A DNA stretch of 64,000 bases from positions 381,779 through 445,778 of the forward strand of contig JAHDWP010000001.1 in assembly GCA_023382715.1 (NCBI GenBank). Direction: 5' to 3'. How positions within the stretch are numbered: the stretch's first letter is position 1; each line of letters opens with the position of its first letter. Under the pieces are notes generated by a model. The model made no database searches. It was given only the letters and a program-made list of their open reading frames with translations, and was not told where the DNA came from. The DNA is from Anaerolineae bacterium (lineage in GTDB: Bacteria > Chloroflexota > Anaerolineae > Aggregatilineales > Aggregatilineaceae). The translations under genes and the position numbers were made by a program. Of this stretch, positions 52,514 through 63,701 are shown piece after piece.

Positions 52514-53707
52514 CTAATCCCCGGTCTCGCCAGGGGCAGATTGCTCAAGACCGGGCGGCGGATTCGCCAGGCGGCGCTCGACCGTCTGGCGCGGTGCCTG
52601 GCTATCGTGCGTCAGCACAATGGCGCCGATCATGGCCACGAGCAGCAGCAATGCCACAAGCTCGAAGGGCAGCACGTAATCCGTGAACAGCAGCCGCCCA
52701 ATGTGGGTGGGGCTGCCAAATGACGTGGGTGCCTTGTCCTGCAGGCTGATCACCACATCGGTGAAGGAATTGTCCGGCTGGCGTTGTTCGGCGAAGACCC
52801 ACAGCACCAGCGTGTTCGCGTCCAGCGCCTGTTTGGGCAGCTCGGATACGGGCGTTCGCTGGCTGCCGGTGGTATAGAGCGCCACATCGCGCTCGCCCTT
52901 CGACAGCTCGAACTCGTGCGCCTCGCCGTAGGCCAGCGCGCTGACGAGCACCTCGTCGTAAACCTCATCGCGCACGTCAACGGACGCCCGGCCAGGCAGA
53001 GCGTTGACCACGACCAGGCGCAGCCCGTCCTTCTTGTCGCTGAAGTCGAGGGTATGGGTGGCGGCTACCAGGCGCGCCCCCGGCGCCCCAACCCGGCCAA
53101 TCGCCGTCAGCGAGTATGCCTTGCCGCGCTCAATCGTCACCGGCTGGTCAAGCAGCGCATCTGCGCTCGCCGGATCGGCCCCTGCCTCGAAGATGGTAAG
53201 CTCATACTCACCCGCACGCCAGGGCGCAAAACCAGTGACGGCGCTGAACTGCACATCCTGCGCCACCGGCTCGCCGTCCAGGTACATATCCAGGCTCGCC
53301 AGGCCATCGAGCGCATGCACCACGCGCACCTGTGGCTCAGCTTTGCGCGGCTCCGTCTTGGTGATCTCTCCGTTGATCAGGGCCACGCTGACCGTGACCA
53401 GGAACACCAGAGCCATGATCACCACTGCCGGGGCCAGCCAACGGAAGCGCGACTGCACTGTTGGCACGATCCGCTCCGCGCCCAGGAGCATGATCACGAA
53501 CAGGAAGAGCACCATGATCGCGCCCGTATAGACCGTGATCTGCACCATCGCCAGAAAGGGCGCGCTGAGCATCAGGAACAGAAAGGCGATGCACAGGAGA
53601 TTGAGAATCAAGAACAGCGCGCTGTAGACCGCGTTCTCGCCGATCAGCATCAGCGCCGCAGAAATCAGCGCAATCGCCCCTACAATGATGAATAACGTCA
53701 GCTCCAT
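52514..53707 (-). CDS. nuoJ: NADH-quinone oxidoreductase subunit J with inserted DUF4397-like domain
   Basis: 397 residues, about twice the usual NuoJ (165-200). Residues 1-112 contain the first four helices and the family segment ENAVYSALFLILNLLCIAFLF, then ITVYTGAIMVLFLFVIMLLG. Residues 345-366 are the fifth helix with the conserved PFELVALLLLVAMIGAIVL. Between them, residues about 118-335 are soluble and hold two repeats like DUF4397: VRVVHALDGLASLDMYLDG... (126-205) and LRLVVVNALPGRASVDV... (229-306). In known complex I structures the loop between helices 4 and 5 of this subunit faces outside, and DUF4397 is usually extracytoplasmic, so the placement is topologically consistent. The frame is uninterrupted and both halves are conserved, so this is not an assembly fusion of two genes in different frames. 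The role of the insert is unknown. Confidence 0.92.
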   Translation of the reverse strand: MELTLFIIVGAIALISAALMLIGENAVYSALFLILNLLCIAFLFLMLSAPFLAMVQITVYTGAIMVLFLFVIMLLGAERIVPTVQSRFRWLAPAVVIMALVFLVTVSVALINGEITKTEPRKAEPQVRVVHALDGLASLDMYLDGEPVAQDVQFSAVTGFAPWRAGEYELTIFEAGADPASADALLDQPVTIERGKAYSLTAIGRVGAPGARLVAATHTLDFSDKKDGLRLVVVNALPGRASVDVRDEVYDEVLVSALAYGEAHEFELSKGERDVALYTTGSQRTPVSELPKQALDANTLVLWVFAEQRQPDNSFTDVVISLQDKAPTSFGSPTHIGRLLFTDYVLPFELVALLLLVAMIGAIVLTHDSQAPRQTVERRLANPPPGLEQSAPGETGD

Positions 53708-53837
53708 AATCCTGCCGTCCTGATTCGTTCGACCGCCCGCGCCCGGCTACCTGCCCCGCCCCCCACTGCTGCGTTGCAGTGTAGCGCAAGACAAAAACGA
53801 CGCCAAGCGCGCATAAGGCCTCACCCCGTCGCACACG

Positions 53838-54332
53838 CTATTTCGGATTCTCCATCACCGGGATCGAGCGCGTGAACTGACCCGGCTCCGTCCGACGCGG
53901 CGTGCCTTCTACTCCCGGTGGCAGCGGATCGAGCAGCATCGCCTTGACATAGATCGCATCGCGGCGGTCGGAGAAGCTCAAACGGTATTCGTGCTCCAGC
54001 ACAATCGCCTCGGTGGGACAGGCATCTTCACAGTAGCCGCAGAAGATGCAGCGCAGCATGTTGATCTCGTAAGTCTTGGCGTAGCGTTCGCCGGGGCTGT
54101 AACGCTCCTCATCGGTGTTCTCAGCCGCCTCTACCCAGATGGCGTCCGCCGGACACGCCGCAGCGCACAGCGCGCAGCCGATACATTTCTCCAGCCCGTT
54201 GTCGTAGCGTTTGAGCGCGTGGCGTCCCTTGAAGCGCTCGCGCAAGGGACGCTCCTGTTCCGGGTACTGGATCGTGACCGGCCCCTCAAGCACGTGTTTG
54301 AACGTCGTGACAAACCCGCGTACCAGATTCAT
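53838..54332 (-). CDS. nuoI: NADH-quinone oxidoreductase subunit I
   Basis: 164 residues. Two [4Fe-4S] motifs, CIGCALCAAACP (about 50-61) and CIFCGYCEDACP (about 95-106), carry electrons from NuoG toward NuoB. N-terminal residues form an amphipathic stretch that rests on the membrane arm. It ends 130 bases before nuoJ, the largest gap inside the operon, where I see no gene. Confidence 0.97.
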   Translation of the reverse strand: MNLVRGFVTTFKHVLEGPVTIQYPEQERPLRERFKGRHALKRYDNGLEKCIGCALCAAACPADAIWVEAAENTDEERYSPGERYAKTYEINMLRCIFCGYCEDACPTEAIVLEHEYRLSFSDRRDAIYVKAMLLDPLPPGVEGTPRRTEPGQFTRSIPVMENPK

Positions 54333-54362
54333 ACATTACTCCCCTGACTCAAACTCGTACCC

Positions 54363-55688
54363 CTAACCCGGTCTCTTCCCGCCCGAACGCGGCTGTTCGC
54401 TCTCTGCGCTGCCGCCTCTGCCAGAGACAGCGCGCGCCAGGGCCGAGGGCACGCCCAGCATCCTCCCGGATCCCCCGGAAAGCGAGACCACTTCGACACG
54501 CGCCGCGCTCGCCGGCTCCGACTTGCGGCCCACCCGCCCCAGCCAGAACGATGCGCCCGCGAGGAACAGCCCCCAGGCGATCACGGCCATGATCAGCTTG
54601 GCCGGGCCGCCAACTTCCTCATCCAGCACCACAGCAACCGCCGACCAGGCGACGGCCACCAGCGCGAAGGGCAGCATCACCTTCCAGCCGAAGGCCATCA
54701 GGCGGTCGTAGCGGATGCGGGGCAGCGTGCCGCGCACCCAGATCATGACCACCAGCAGAGCGACCACTTTCAGGCCGAACACCACCGGGCCAAGCAGCGG
54801 CGCTTGGTCCACATAGGCGAAGTGATAGCCACCGAAGTACATGGCCGCGCCCACTGTGCTCACTGCGATCATGCCAATGTACTCAGCCAGGTAGAACATG
54901 GCGAACTTCATGCCGCTGTATTCCGAGTGATAGCCAGCGGTCAGCTCCTGCTCGGCTTCGGGCATGTCAAATGGCGCACGGTTCACTTCCGCCAGCAGCG
55001 CAATCGCCATGATCGCCGCCGCCATCGGGTTCTGAAAGACGAACCAGCCCAGGATAGGCGCATCGTTTTGGGCATCTATGATGTCACCGACGCTCATCGA
55101 GCCAGCCAGCATCACTGGCACGACCATCGCCAGGCCCATGCTCAGCTCGTAGCTGACCATCTGCGCCGACGAGCGCAGTCCGCCCAGCATCGCGTACTTG
55201 TTGTTGCTCGACCAGCCAGCCAGCACAACTCCATAGATGCCAATGCTGGTGATCCCTAGCAGCCACAGCACGCCCACGTTGACATCAATCAGCCCTTGCG
55301 ACAGGCGGTACCACTTGCCGTCGAACCAGGGCACGGCGATCTTCGGGCCGAAGGGCACCACGGCCAGCACGATCAGCGCCGGCACAGTCTTGATCACTGG
55401 CGCAGCCCAGAAGACGATCTTCTCCGCGCGGGCTGGCGTGATGTCCTCCTTGAAGATGAGCTTGACCCCATCGGCAACAGGCTGGAGCAGGCCGTATGGC
55501 CCCGTCCGGTTCGGCCCCACGCGCGCCTGGAGAAACGCCAGAAAGCGCCGCTCAAGGACAGTCGTATAGGCAAAACCGACAATCAAAACGGAGAACAGGA
55601 TCAGGCTCGTCAATATCGAGTGAATCACCGTGCACGTGCTCTGACCGGCGCACTCTATTACAACGCTTGATTCTCCCGGGCCAAACAT
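54363..55688 (-). CDS. nuoH: NADH-quinone oxidoreductase subunit H with C-terminal tail
   Basis: 441 residues. The eight-helix core is standard: LERRFLAFLQARVGPNRTGP near the N-terminus, ALLAEVNRAPFDMPEAEQEL (quinone-site loop), and WVRGTLPRIRYDRLMAFGWK. After the last helix (about 385) is a tail of about 55 residues rich in S, G, R and A that the family normally lacks. ATG 55688 is chosen from family length; a 48-codon upstream extension lies inside nuoG. It sits between nuoG and nuoI. Confidence 0.96.
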   Translation of the reverse strand: MFGPGESSVVIECAGQSTCTVIHSILTSLILFSVLIVGFAYTTVLERRFLAFLQARVGPNRTGPYGLLQPVADGVKLIFKEDITPARAEKIVFWAAPVIKTVPALIVLAVVPFGPKIAVPWFDGKWYRLSQGLIDVNVGVLWLLGITSIGIYGVVLAGWSSNNKYAMLGGLRSSAQMVSYELSMGLAMVVPVMLAGSMSVGDIIDAQNDAPILGWFVFQNPMAAAIMAIALLAEVNRAPFDMPEAEQELTAGYHSEYSGMKFAMFYLAEYIGMIAVSTVGAAMYFGGYHFAYVDQAPLLGPVVFGLKVVALLVVMIWVRGTLPRIRYDRLMAFGWKVMLPFALVAVAWSAVAVVLDEEVGGPAKLIMAVIAWGLFLAGASFWLGRVGRKSEPASAARVEVVSLSGGSGRMLGVPSALARAVSGRGGSAESEQPRSGGKRPG

Positions 55689-55695
55689 CGCGGGA

Positions 55696-58278
55696 CTATC
55701 CCTCCATCTTCTGCACGACGCACTCGACCAGCGTGGCCGGAATGGGCGTCGCGCCCAGACGCTGCGGGACGAGAACAGTGCCTGCCGGAGCGTGGCTGTT
55801 GACGCGGGCTTCGGCAGCCATCTGCACGTCATCCGCCGTCAGCATCACCGCATCGCCCTCGGCAATGCCCAGCGCCTCGGCGTCCCTCACATTCAGCTCC
55901 ACATACGGCGCAGGCACTCGCTGATGCATGATACTGCTCGGCGCGAACAACGGCTCCCGGTCGTACAGCAGACGCACCGGTACCACTGCCAATCCGTCGA
56001 GCCTGGGCCGGGCCACATCTACGGGCCGCACCGCCAGGCTGTACTTCTCCTTCTCGGCGTTCGTCGCCCACTGCACGCCCAGCCCACCATGATTAGAGTA
56101 GGCTGTCCCGCCGTAGTACATATCCTCGCCGCCCACCAGGGGGAATTGCGGCTCGACATGCGCCAGGTTGGGATAGCTCATCTCGGCATAGCGCAGCACG
56201 TGCTGCGTGATATCGCGCATGACCAGGCCGGGCGCGATACGTGGCTTTGCCCCACCGGGCATGGACGAACTGATGTGAGCGAATACCTTCCACGCAGGCA
56301 GCGTGCCCTCCAGCGGTGTCTGCGCCATATAGAAGCGCTGCACGCGGCGCAGGCCGTTGGTGAAGGTGCCCTCGCGCTCGGCGAAGCTCTGCACGGGCAG
56401 GAGCACGTGCGCTTTCTCCGCGGTAGGCGTCATGAACTGCGTCGCCAGCGCCACGAACTCCGCGCCCACCAGTACCTCGGCCATCCGCGCGTCTTCGGCC
56501 ACCGGATCGGCCTCGGCGATGATCCACATGGCGGGTCGCTGCGCGATCAAGTCATGGGTCGCCTGGGGGCCGAAGCCCATATCCAGCGCGCCCTGCATGT
56601 TCGCGCCGGGCCACACCGGGATCAGGCCGTTATTGGCGCGCCCGGCGTGCCCCGTGAGGATCAGCAGGTTGGCCGCCGCCTGCATCAGCTCGCCGTGCTG
56701 CGCCAGCGTCACGCCTTCGCCGCCGACGAACACCACCAGGTCCTTCGCACCCAACAAAGCCTGCGCGGCCTCCGCGTAGGGTTTGGGGACGCGCGCTCCC
56801 TTCAGGCTGGCGTCGAACTCGGCGAACCCCTCGGCCCGTGCCGCGACGAACGCTTCGTCAATGGCATTGCTGCGCCGGGCGATGACGGCAAAGCTGTTGA
56901 GCGCGGCCACCGCTTCGCCATACGGGTAGCGCAGCGCCACCGTCGCGTACTGGTCGAGCTTGGTTGCCCGCCCGTTGGCGGCGACCACCTTCGCCCCACG
57001 ATCGGCGGCCTGCTTGACCTGCAGCCACCAGATCGGCGCCTCTTCGTCCAGGTCGGACGCGATCACCAGGATGGCGCTGTCCGGGCCGAGGTCTTGCAGG
57101 CGGGTGCCTACGCCGACCCCCACCTGGGTGACCTGCTCGATGCCGCCCATCGTCGCCGGCCACACTCCCAGCGAGCAGTCGGCATGCGTCAGCCGGGCGA
57201 GTTTGCGCAGCTCCCACAGGTCTTCGTTCGACAGGCTGGCCCCCGCCAGGAAGCCAGACTCCCGCCCGTGACGCGCAAGCTGCGCGGCGATCTCGCGGTA
57301 TGCCGTCTCCCATGTGATGGGGACCCACTCCTCGTCGCGGCGGATCATCGGCTGCGTCAGCCGCTCTTCAGACCGGCTGTGATGATGTCCAAAGCGTCCT
57401 TTATCGCAGATCCAGATCTCGTTGACGGCCTCATTCTGGCGCGGCATGATGCGCTTGATCATCTTCCTGCCGCCGAAGTCGCGGTCGAGCCGCGTGCTAG
57501 CGCTGATGTTGCATCCCACCGGGCAGTGTGGGCAGATGCTCGCCACCTCGTCCAGTTCCCAGGGGCGCGCGCCGAAGCGGAAGTCAACCGTCGTCAGCGC
57601 GCCCACCGGGCAAATGTCGGTTGTGTTGCCGCTGAACTTCGTATCGAAGGGTGGATCGCTGATGGTGATGATCTGCAAGCGCCGGCCACGCTCGTGGAAG
57701 GCCAGCACTTCATCGCCCACGATCTCGTCGCAGAAGCGAATGCACCGCGCGCACTGAATGCAGCGCTCGCGGTCCAGGCAGATCAGGTCGCCCAGCGGAA
57801 TCTGCTTGGCCAGGTGCATCTTGTCATCGTAAATGAAGCGCGACTGGCCCGGACCATACGCCATCGTCAGCTCTTGCAGCGGGCACTCGCCGCCCTTGTC
57901 ACAGATCGGGCAGTCCAGCGGGTGGCTGGTCAGCAGAAACTCCAGAACGTTGTAGCGCGCCTGGGCCACCGCCGCCGAATCTGTGCGCACGGCCATGCCC
58001 GGGCTGGCTTCCTGCGTGCAGGCGGTCTGCAGCTTGGGGAACCAGCGCACAACCGGCTGCCCATTCTCGTCGCGCTCCGGCTGGCCGGTTTCGCGGTTGA
58101 CGGCGAGCGAGCCTAGCTCGACGAGGCACATCCGGCACATGCCTACCGGTTCCAGCTTGGGATGGTGGCAGAACACAGGGATGTCAACCCCGTGCATTTT
58201 CGCCGCGTCAACCAGGTTCATCCCTCTCGGAACCTGGTAGTCCTGACCGTCAATGATGATTGTGATCGTTTCGGTCAT
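55696..58278 (-). CDS. nuoG: NADH-quinone oxidoreductase subunit G
   Basis: 860 residues. The N-terminal [2Fe-2S] ferredoxin domain has C37, C48 and C51; the His-Cys3 [4Fe-4S] site is in HPLDCPICDKGGECPLQ, and CIQCARCIRFC supplies another cluster. CPHCPVGCNISAS (about 245-257) keeps the cysteines of the extra N7-type cluster. The rest is a molybdopterin-oxidoreductase-like domain. ATG 58278 has GAGGAG 4 bases upstream; four upstream codons are rejected. Confidence 0.97.
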   Translation of the reverse strand: MTETITIIIDGQDYQVPRGMNLVDAAKMHGVDIPVFCHHPKLEPVGMCRMCLVELGSLAVNRETGQPERDENGQPVVRWFPKLQTACTQEASPGMAVRTDSAAVAQARYNVLEFLLTSHPLDCPICDKGGECPLQELTMAYGPGQSRFIYDDKMHLAKQIPLGDLICLDRERCIQCARCIRFCDEIVGDEVLAFHERGRRLQIITISDPPFDTKFSGNTTDICPVGALTTVDFRFGARPWELDEVASICPHCPVGCNISASTRLDRDFGGRKMIKRIMPRQNEAVNEIWICDKGRFGHHHSRSEERLTQPMIRRDEEWVPITWETAYREIAAQLARHGRESGFLAGASLSNEDLWELRKLARLTHADCSLGVWPATMGGIEQVTQVGVGVGTRLQDLGPDSAILVIASDLDEEAPIWWLQVKQAADRGAKVVAANGRATKLDQYATVALRYPYGEAVAALNSFAVIARRSNAIDEAFVAARAEGFAEFDASLKGARVPKPYAEAAQALLGAKDLVVFVGGEGVTLAQHGELMQAAANLLILTGHAGRANNGLIPVWPGANMQGALDMGFGPQATHDLIAQRPAMWIIAEADPVAEDARMAEVLVGAEFVALATQFMTPTAEKAHVLLPVQSFAEREGTFTNGLRRVQRFYMAQTPLEGTLPAWKVFAHISSSMPGGAKPRIAPGLVMRDITQHVLRYAEMSYPNLAHVEPQFPLVGGEDMYYGGTAYSNHGGLGVQWATNAEKEKYSLAVRPVDVARPRLDGLAVVPVRLLYDREPLFAPSSIMHQRVPAPYVELNVRDAEALGIAEGDAVMLTADDVQMAAEARVNSHAPAGTVLVPQRLGATPIPATLVECVVQKMEG

Positions 58279-58302
58279 GTCGCTCCTCAAGAGCCAGAGT
58301 TT

Positions 58303-58596
58303 TCATATGCGCGGGTCTGATGAGGCCGGGTCGCACTGGCGCAGCCCGGCATCAGCCCGATCTATGTACGACTGGTAAATATAGCCCCAGGCGCTCCCCT
58401 GGTAAGCCTGAGCGGCCAATGCCCGCGCCCGCGCGAAGTCCTTCCTGGCGTTCTGTAGTTGTCCGCCGGCCAGCCATTCTTCGCCGCGCAGCAGGTAGTG
58501 GACGGGCGCGTCCGGGTTGGCATGGATCAGCCACGACAGCACAGCGATTTGCGAGCGGCGCGTGGGCTGCGCGCGGCCCGTACTCCCTTGTCCCAT
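58303..58596 (-). CDS. Small TPR-like protein inside the nuo operon
   Basis: 97 residues. Residues 20-85 form two helix pairs with TPR-like spacing (AVLSWLIHANPDAPVHYLLRG, EEWLAGGQLQNARKDFARARALA). No signal peptide or membrane segment. GGAGGAG lies 8 bases before ATG 58596. It fills the space between nuoF and nuoG, so it is co-transcribed with complex I and might help assembly of the NADH-oxidising arm; that is inference from position. Confidence 0.75.
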   Translation of the reverse strand: MGQGSTGRAQPTRRSQIAVLSWLIHANPDAPVHYLLRGEEWLAGGQLQNARKDFARARALAAQAYQGSAWGYIYQSYIDRADAGLRQCDPASSDPRI

Positions 58597-58624
58597 GAGC
58601 CAGACTCCTCCCGAAGCCTGGCGG

Positions 58625-59902
<1,278 letters not shown>

Positions 59903-59970
59903 TGTCTTCAGAACCCCATTCCTGTGCGGATCTTTTGCGTCAGCCAGCAGCCATGCTCCCGGCACCCTGT

Positions 59971-60417
59971 TCAGACCTCGTCATTGTCGCGCTTGGTCAG
60001 GTAATGAATGTCCGGATGCAGCGTATAGCCGGCCCCTTGAAACAGCGCCATGCTCGGAGCATTCCAGTCTTCGATCAGCGCCGCGACGATCCCAATTCCC
60101 CGTTCATGCAACAGGCGCTCCGCTTCGGCAATGAGACGCTTGCCGGCACCGCGCCGCTGGAAGTCCGGGTGAACTGCCAGCCGATTGACCCACCCCTTCC
60201 GCCCGTCATGCGTCACCACAACCACCGCGACGAGCGTCTCTGCGGCGCGCAGGCCCAGCACTGTCTGCGTGCCCCCGGCGATCTGTCGGGCGAACTGCTC
60301 TGCGCTGTCGCGCCCCGTCGGGCGAATGTGCAGCCCGGCCTGCCGCCAGAGCGCGAGCACGCTTTCATAGTCGGCGGCGCACAGCGCCACCAGGTCGAGC
60401 TCGTCCCCCGCGACCAT
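59971..60417 (-). CDS. GNAT-family acetyltransferase inside the nuo operon
   Basis: 148 residues. Motif A is VNRLAVHPDFQRRGAGKRLIAEAERLL and motif B is APSMALFQGAGYTLHPDIHYL; the RRGAGK core is intact. It lies between nuoE and nuoF, 9 bases after nuoE, and is not part of known complex I. It could acetylate a subunit or be a chance insertion; substrate unknown. Confidence 0.88.
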   Translation of the reverse strand: MVAGDELDLVALCAADYESVLALWRQAGLHIRPTGRDSAEQFARQIAGGTQTVLGLRAAETLVAVVVVTHDGRKGWVNRLAVHPDFQRRGAGKRLIAEAERLLHERGIGIVAALIEDWNAPSMALFQGAGYTLHPDIHYLTKRDNDEV

Positions 60418-60426
60418 CGGCCCGCG

Positions 60427-60927
60427 TCATCCAACGGCCCCATCGCCTTGGCCGGCTTCAGCGCGCCACTGCTCGACGAGCATCTTGACCTTCTCCAGGT
60501 CCAGGTTCTCGTGATAGTGGAAATTGCACTGAAGCATGGGCGCTTTGTCGCAGGCGGCCAGGCACATCACCGGCTCGACGGTGAACAGGCCATCTTCCGT
60601 GGTCCCGCCGCGCTCGCCCAACCCCAGGTACGCGCACAGCCCGCTGAAGAACTCGTCAGCCCCGCGCAGCGCGCACGGCAGATCCGTGCACACCTGCAGC
60701 CAGAACTTCCCCTTGGGCTTCTCGGAGTACATCGTATAAAAGCCGGCGATGGACCGCACCTGGGTCGGGTCTATATCGCACAGCTCGGCAACCTCGCGCA
60801 GCACTTCCTCCGAGAGCCAGCCATATTCTTCCTGCGCCAGGTAGAGCAGCGCCATCACCCCAGAGCGCTTGTCTGGATACTTGGCGAAGATCTTCTCGAT
60901 GCGCTCAGCATGTTTCTCAGCCAGCAC
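60427..60927 (-). CDS. nuoE: NADH-quinone oxidoreductase subunit E
   Basis: 166 residues, thioredoxin-like [2Fe-2S] protein. The four ligands lie in CTDLPC (about 80-85) and CLAAC (about 122-126). GTG 60927 is the start, with GGGAGA about 6 bases upstream. It pairs with NuoF in the NADH-oxidising module. Confidence 0.95.
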   Translation of the reverse strand: MLAEKHAERIEKIFAKYPDKRSGVMALLYLAQEEYGWLSEEVLREVAELCDIDPTQVRSIAGFYTMYSEKPKGKFWLQVCTDLPCALRGADEFFSGLCAYLGLGERGGTTEDGLFTVEPVMCLAACDKAPMLQCNFHYHENLDLEKVKMLVEQWRAEAGQGDGAVG

Positions 60928-60969
60928 GCCACTTCTCCCGTCTTGGTGCTCGCCAGTCCGGGCCGGCCC

Positions 60970-62211
60970 TCAGCGGTCGGCGTCGCCCAGCACAATATCA
61001 ATCGTACCGATGATGCCCACCAGGTCGGCGATGAGGTACCCCTTCGCCAGGTGGGGCAGCGCGCTCAGGTGGATGAAGCTCGGCGTGCGGAAGTGCACGC
61101 GCCAGGGCTTCGGGCTGCCATCGCTGATCAGGTAGCAGCCCAATTCGCCGCGCGGACTCTCGACGCGCACGTAGACTTCTCCTTCGGGCGGGCGGAAGCC
61201 CTCCGTCCACAGCTTGAAGTGATGGATGAGCGCCTCCATGCTCGTGCCCAGCTCGGAGCGCGGCGGCGGGACATACTTGCGATTGTTGGAGCGGAACGGG
61301 CCGTCCGGCAGACTGTCCAGCGCTTGCTGCACAATGCGCAGGCTCTGGCGCATCTCTTCGACGCGGATCAGGTAGCGATCGTACACGTCGCCATGCTGGC
61401 CGAGCGGCACGTCGAACTCGAAGTGCTCATAGCTGCTGTAGGGTAGGGCCTTGCGAATGTCCCAGTTGATGCCCGACCCGCGCAGCGTCGGGCCGGTGCA
61501 ACCGAGGGCGACAGCATCCTGCGCCGACAGAAACCCGATGCCCTGCGTGCGGTCAAGCCACAGCGGATTGTCCGTCAGCAAGCGCTCATAGTCCTCAATC
61601 CGCGCCGGGAAGTAGCTGATGAAGTCGCGCACCGCTGGCTCAAACTCTTCCGGCACGTCGCGCCACAGCCCTCCGGGCCGGAAGTAGGTCGTCATCATGC
61701 GCTGGCCGGAGACGATCTCAAAGATGTCCTGCAGCTTCTCGCGCTCGCGGAAACAGTACAGGAACACGCTCATCGCGCCGATGTCGAGCGCGTGGGTGCC
61801 CAGCCACACCAGATGGCTGTTGATGCGCGTCAGCTCGGTCAGCAGCACGCGCAGATACTGCGCCCTGAGGGGCACATCAAGATCAATGATCTTCTCGATG
61901 GCCAGGCAGTAGGCCAGATTGTTGCCCATGGGGTTCAGGTAGTCCATACGATCAGTCATCGTGATTGACTTCTCGTACTGCTTGGCCTCCATGTTCTTCT
62001 CAATGCCCGTATGCAGATACCCGATATCCGGCACACAGGTGACGACCGTCTCGCCGTCAAGCTCCAGCATCAGGCGCAGCACGCCATGCGTGCTGGGATG
62101 CTGCGGCCCCATGTTGAGGACAATCGTCTCGCCATTGAGCGCACGTTCAGAGACCAGCCCCTTGAGCTGCTGAATATCGCCTGCCCACACGCTGTCTTGT
62201 AGACCGCTCAT
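60970..62211 (-). CDS. nuoD: NADH-quinone oxidoreductase subunit D
   Basis: 413 residues. It forms the quinone-binding site with NuoB. Segments NMGPQHPSTHGVLRLMLELDGE, DIGYLHTGIEKNME and VRVESPRGELGCYLISDG are typical. It is separate from NuoC here, unlike the fused form in enterobacteria. Confidence 0.97.
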   Translation of the reverse strand: MSGLQDSVWAGDIQQLKGLVSERALNGETIVLNMGPQHPSTHGVLRLMLELDGETVVTCVPDIGYLHTGIEKNMEAKQYEKSITMTDRMDYLNPMGNNLAYCLAIEKIIDLDVPLRAQYLRVLLTELTRINSHLVWLGTHALDIGAMSVFLYCFREREKLQDIFEIVSGQRMMTTYFRPGGLWRDVPEEFEPAVRDFISYFPARIEDYERLLTDNPLWLDRTQGIGFLSAQDAVALGCTGPTLRGSGINWDIRKALPYSSYEHFEFDVPLGQHGDVYDRYLIRVEEMRQSLRIVQQALDSLPDGPFRSNNRKYVPPPRSELGTSMEALIHHFKLWTEGFRPPEGEVYVRVESPRGELGCYLISDGSPKPWRVHFRTPSFIHLSALPHLAKGYLIADLVGIIGTIDIVLGDADR

Positions 62212-62244
62212 TCACCCTCGCTCCAACCATCAAAGGCTGCTGCC

Positions 62245-62757
62245 CTACTCGCGGGCATATGGCTTGTGCTTGTCTATCTCATCGAAGTTGAAGGAGAACA
62301 GCACCGTCTCATAGCCGAGCGGGTAGTCCTTCCGCAGCGGGTGCCCATCCCATCCGTCCGGCATCAGAATGCGCCGCAGGTCAGGGTGCCCGGTGAACAC
62401 AACGCCAAACAGATCGTAGATTTCTCGCTCCGACCAGTTCGCCGCCGGGAACACTTCCGTCACGCTTGGCAGCTCCGGCTCGTCGCCGGGCAGGAAAACT
62501 TTCAGCCGCAGTGACCGGTTGTGGACCATTGAGTACAGATGATACGACACGGCGAAGCGCGGCTCCTGCGGGTAGTAGTCCACCCCGGCCACGTCGGACA
62601 GGAAATTATACTCCAGCCCCTTGGTATCGCGGCAGTGGCGACACACCTCGACAATGTTTTCCGCAGCGACAATCACCGTGATCTCGCCGCGAAACTCATA
62701 CGTGTCTTCCATCGCCTGCGGAAACGCGCTGGTCAAAGCTTCAACCGGATCCAGCAT
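62245..62757 (-). CDS. nuoC: NADH-quinone oxidoreductase subunit C
   Basis: 170 residues. The family signature SEREIYDLFGVVFTGHPDLRRILMPDGW and HPLRKDYPLG is present. The start is ATG 62757 or TTG 62766, three codons earlier; the TTG has AGGGAG at a closer distance. The domain begins well after either. Confidence 0.94.
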   Translation of the reverse strand: MLDPVEALTSAFPQAMEDTYEFRGEITVIVAAENIVEVCRHCRDTKGLEYNFLSDVAGVDYYPQEPRFAVSYHLYSMVHNRSLRLKVFLPGDEPELPSVTEVFPAANWSEREIYDLFGVVFTGHPDLRRILMPDGWDGHPLRKDYPLGYETVLFSFNFDEIDKHKPYARE

Positions 62758-62805
62758 AGTCGCCAACTCTCTCCCTCGCCGCCAACCAGGTTTCGGGGAA
62801 CGCCC

Positions 62806-63278
<473 letters not shown>

Positions 63279-63288
<10 letters not shown>

Positions 63289-63635
63289 TCCAACCCTCCA
63301 ACCTTCCACTCGTACACAAAGCCCACCGTCAGCACGAAGAAGAACGCGCCCATCACCGCCAGGCCATAAAGGCCATAATCACGGAACACCACCGCCCAGG
63401 GCAGGAAGAAGATCACTTCGATGTCGAACAGGATGAAGAGCACCGCAACCCTGTAGAACCGCACGGGAATGCGCCGGATCGCCTCTCCGTAGGGCTGCAT
63501 ACCGCTTTCATAGGGGGCCAGCTTGCGCGCCGTTGGGCGGAAAGGCCCCAACAGGCGCGACATAAAAACGATGAGAATGCCGGCAGCGATAGCGAGGACC
63601 AACAGCGAAACCATGGGGGCGAAGTCTGATGGCAC
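63279..63635 (-). CDS. nuoA: NADH-quinone oxidoreductase subunit A
   Basis: 118 residues, three helices; YESGMQPYG and [23 protein letters not shown] are the family signature. GTG 63635 has AGGGAG about 9 bases upstream. First gene of the complex I operon. Confidence 0.96.
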
Positions 63636-63674
63636 AGTAATAAGCTCCCTACTACACAGTTGGCTTCGCGCTAA

Positions 63675-63692
63675 TTGTTCTGATTAGAACAA
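63675..63692. promoter_or_regulatory. Perfect dyad operator-like site at the nuo transcription start
   Basis: TTGTTCT and AGAACAA are exact inverted repeats around four bases. The dyad lies 10-27 bases downstream of the predicted -10 element, where a bound repressor would block the first steps of transcription. No regulator gene is adjacent, so the binder is unknown. Confidence 0.55.
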
Positions 63693-63701
63693 GTGCTTCA
63701 G

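Noticed and set aside
55792..58116. A 774-codon open frame on the + strand opposite nuoG
   Set aside because: Same reason: antisense to a conserved gene, composition typical of shadow frames, no motif.
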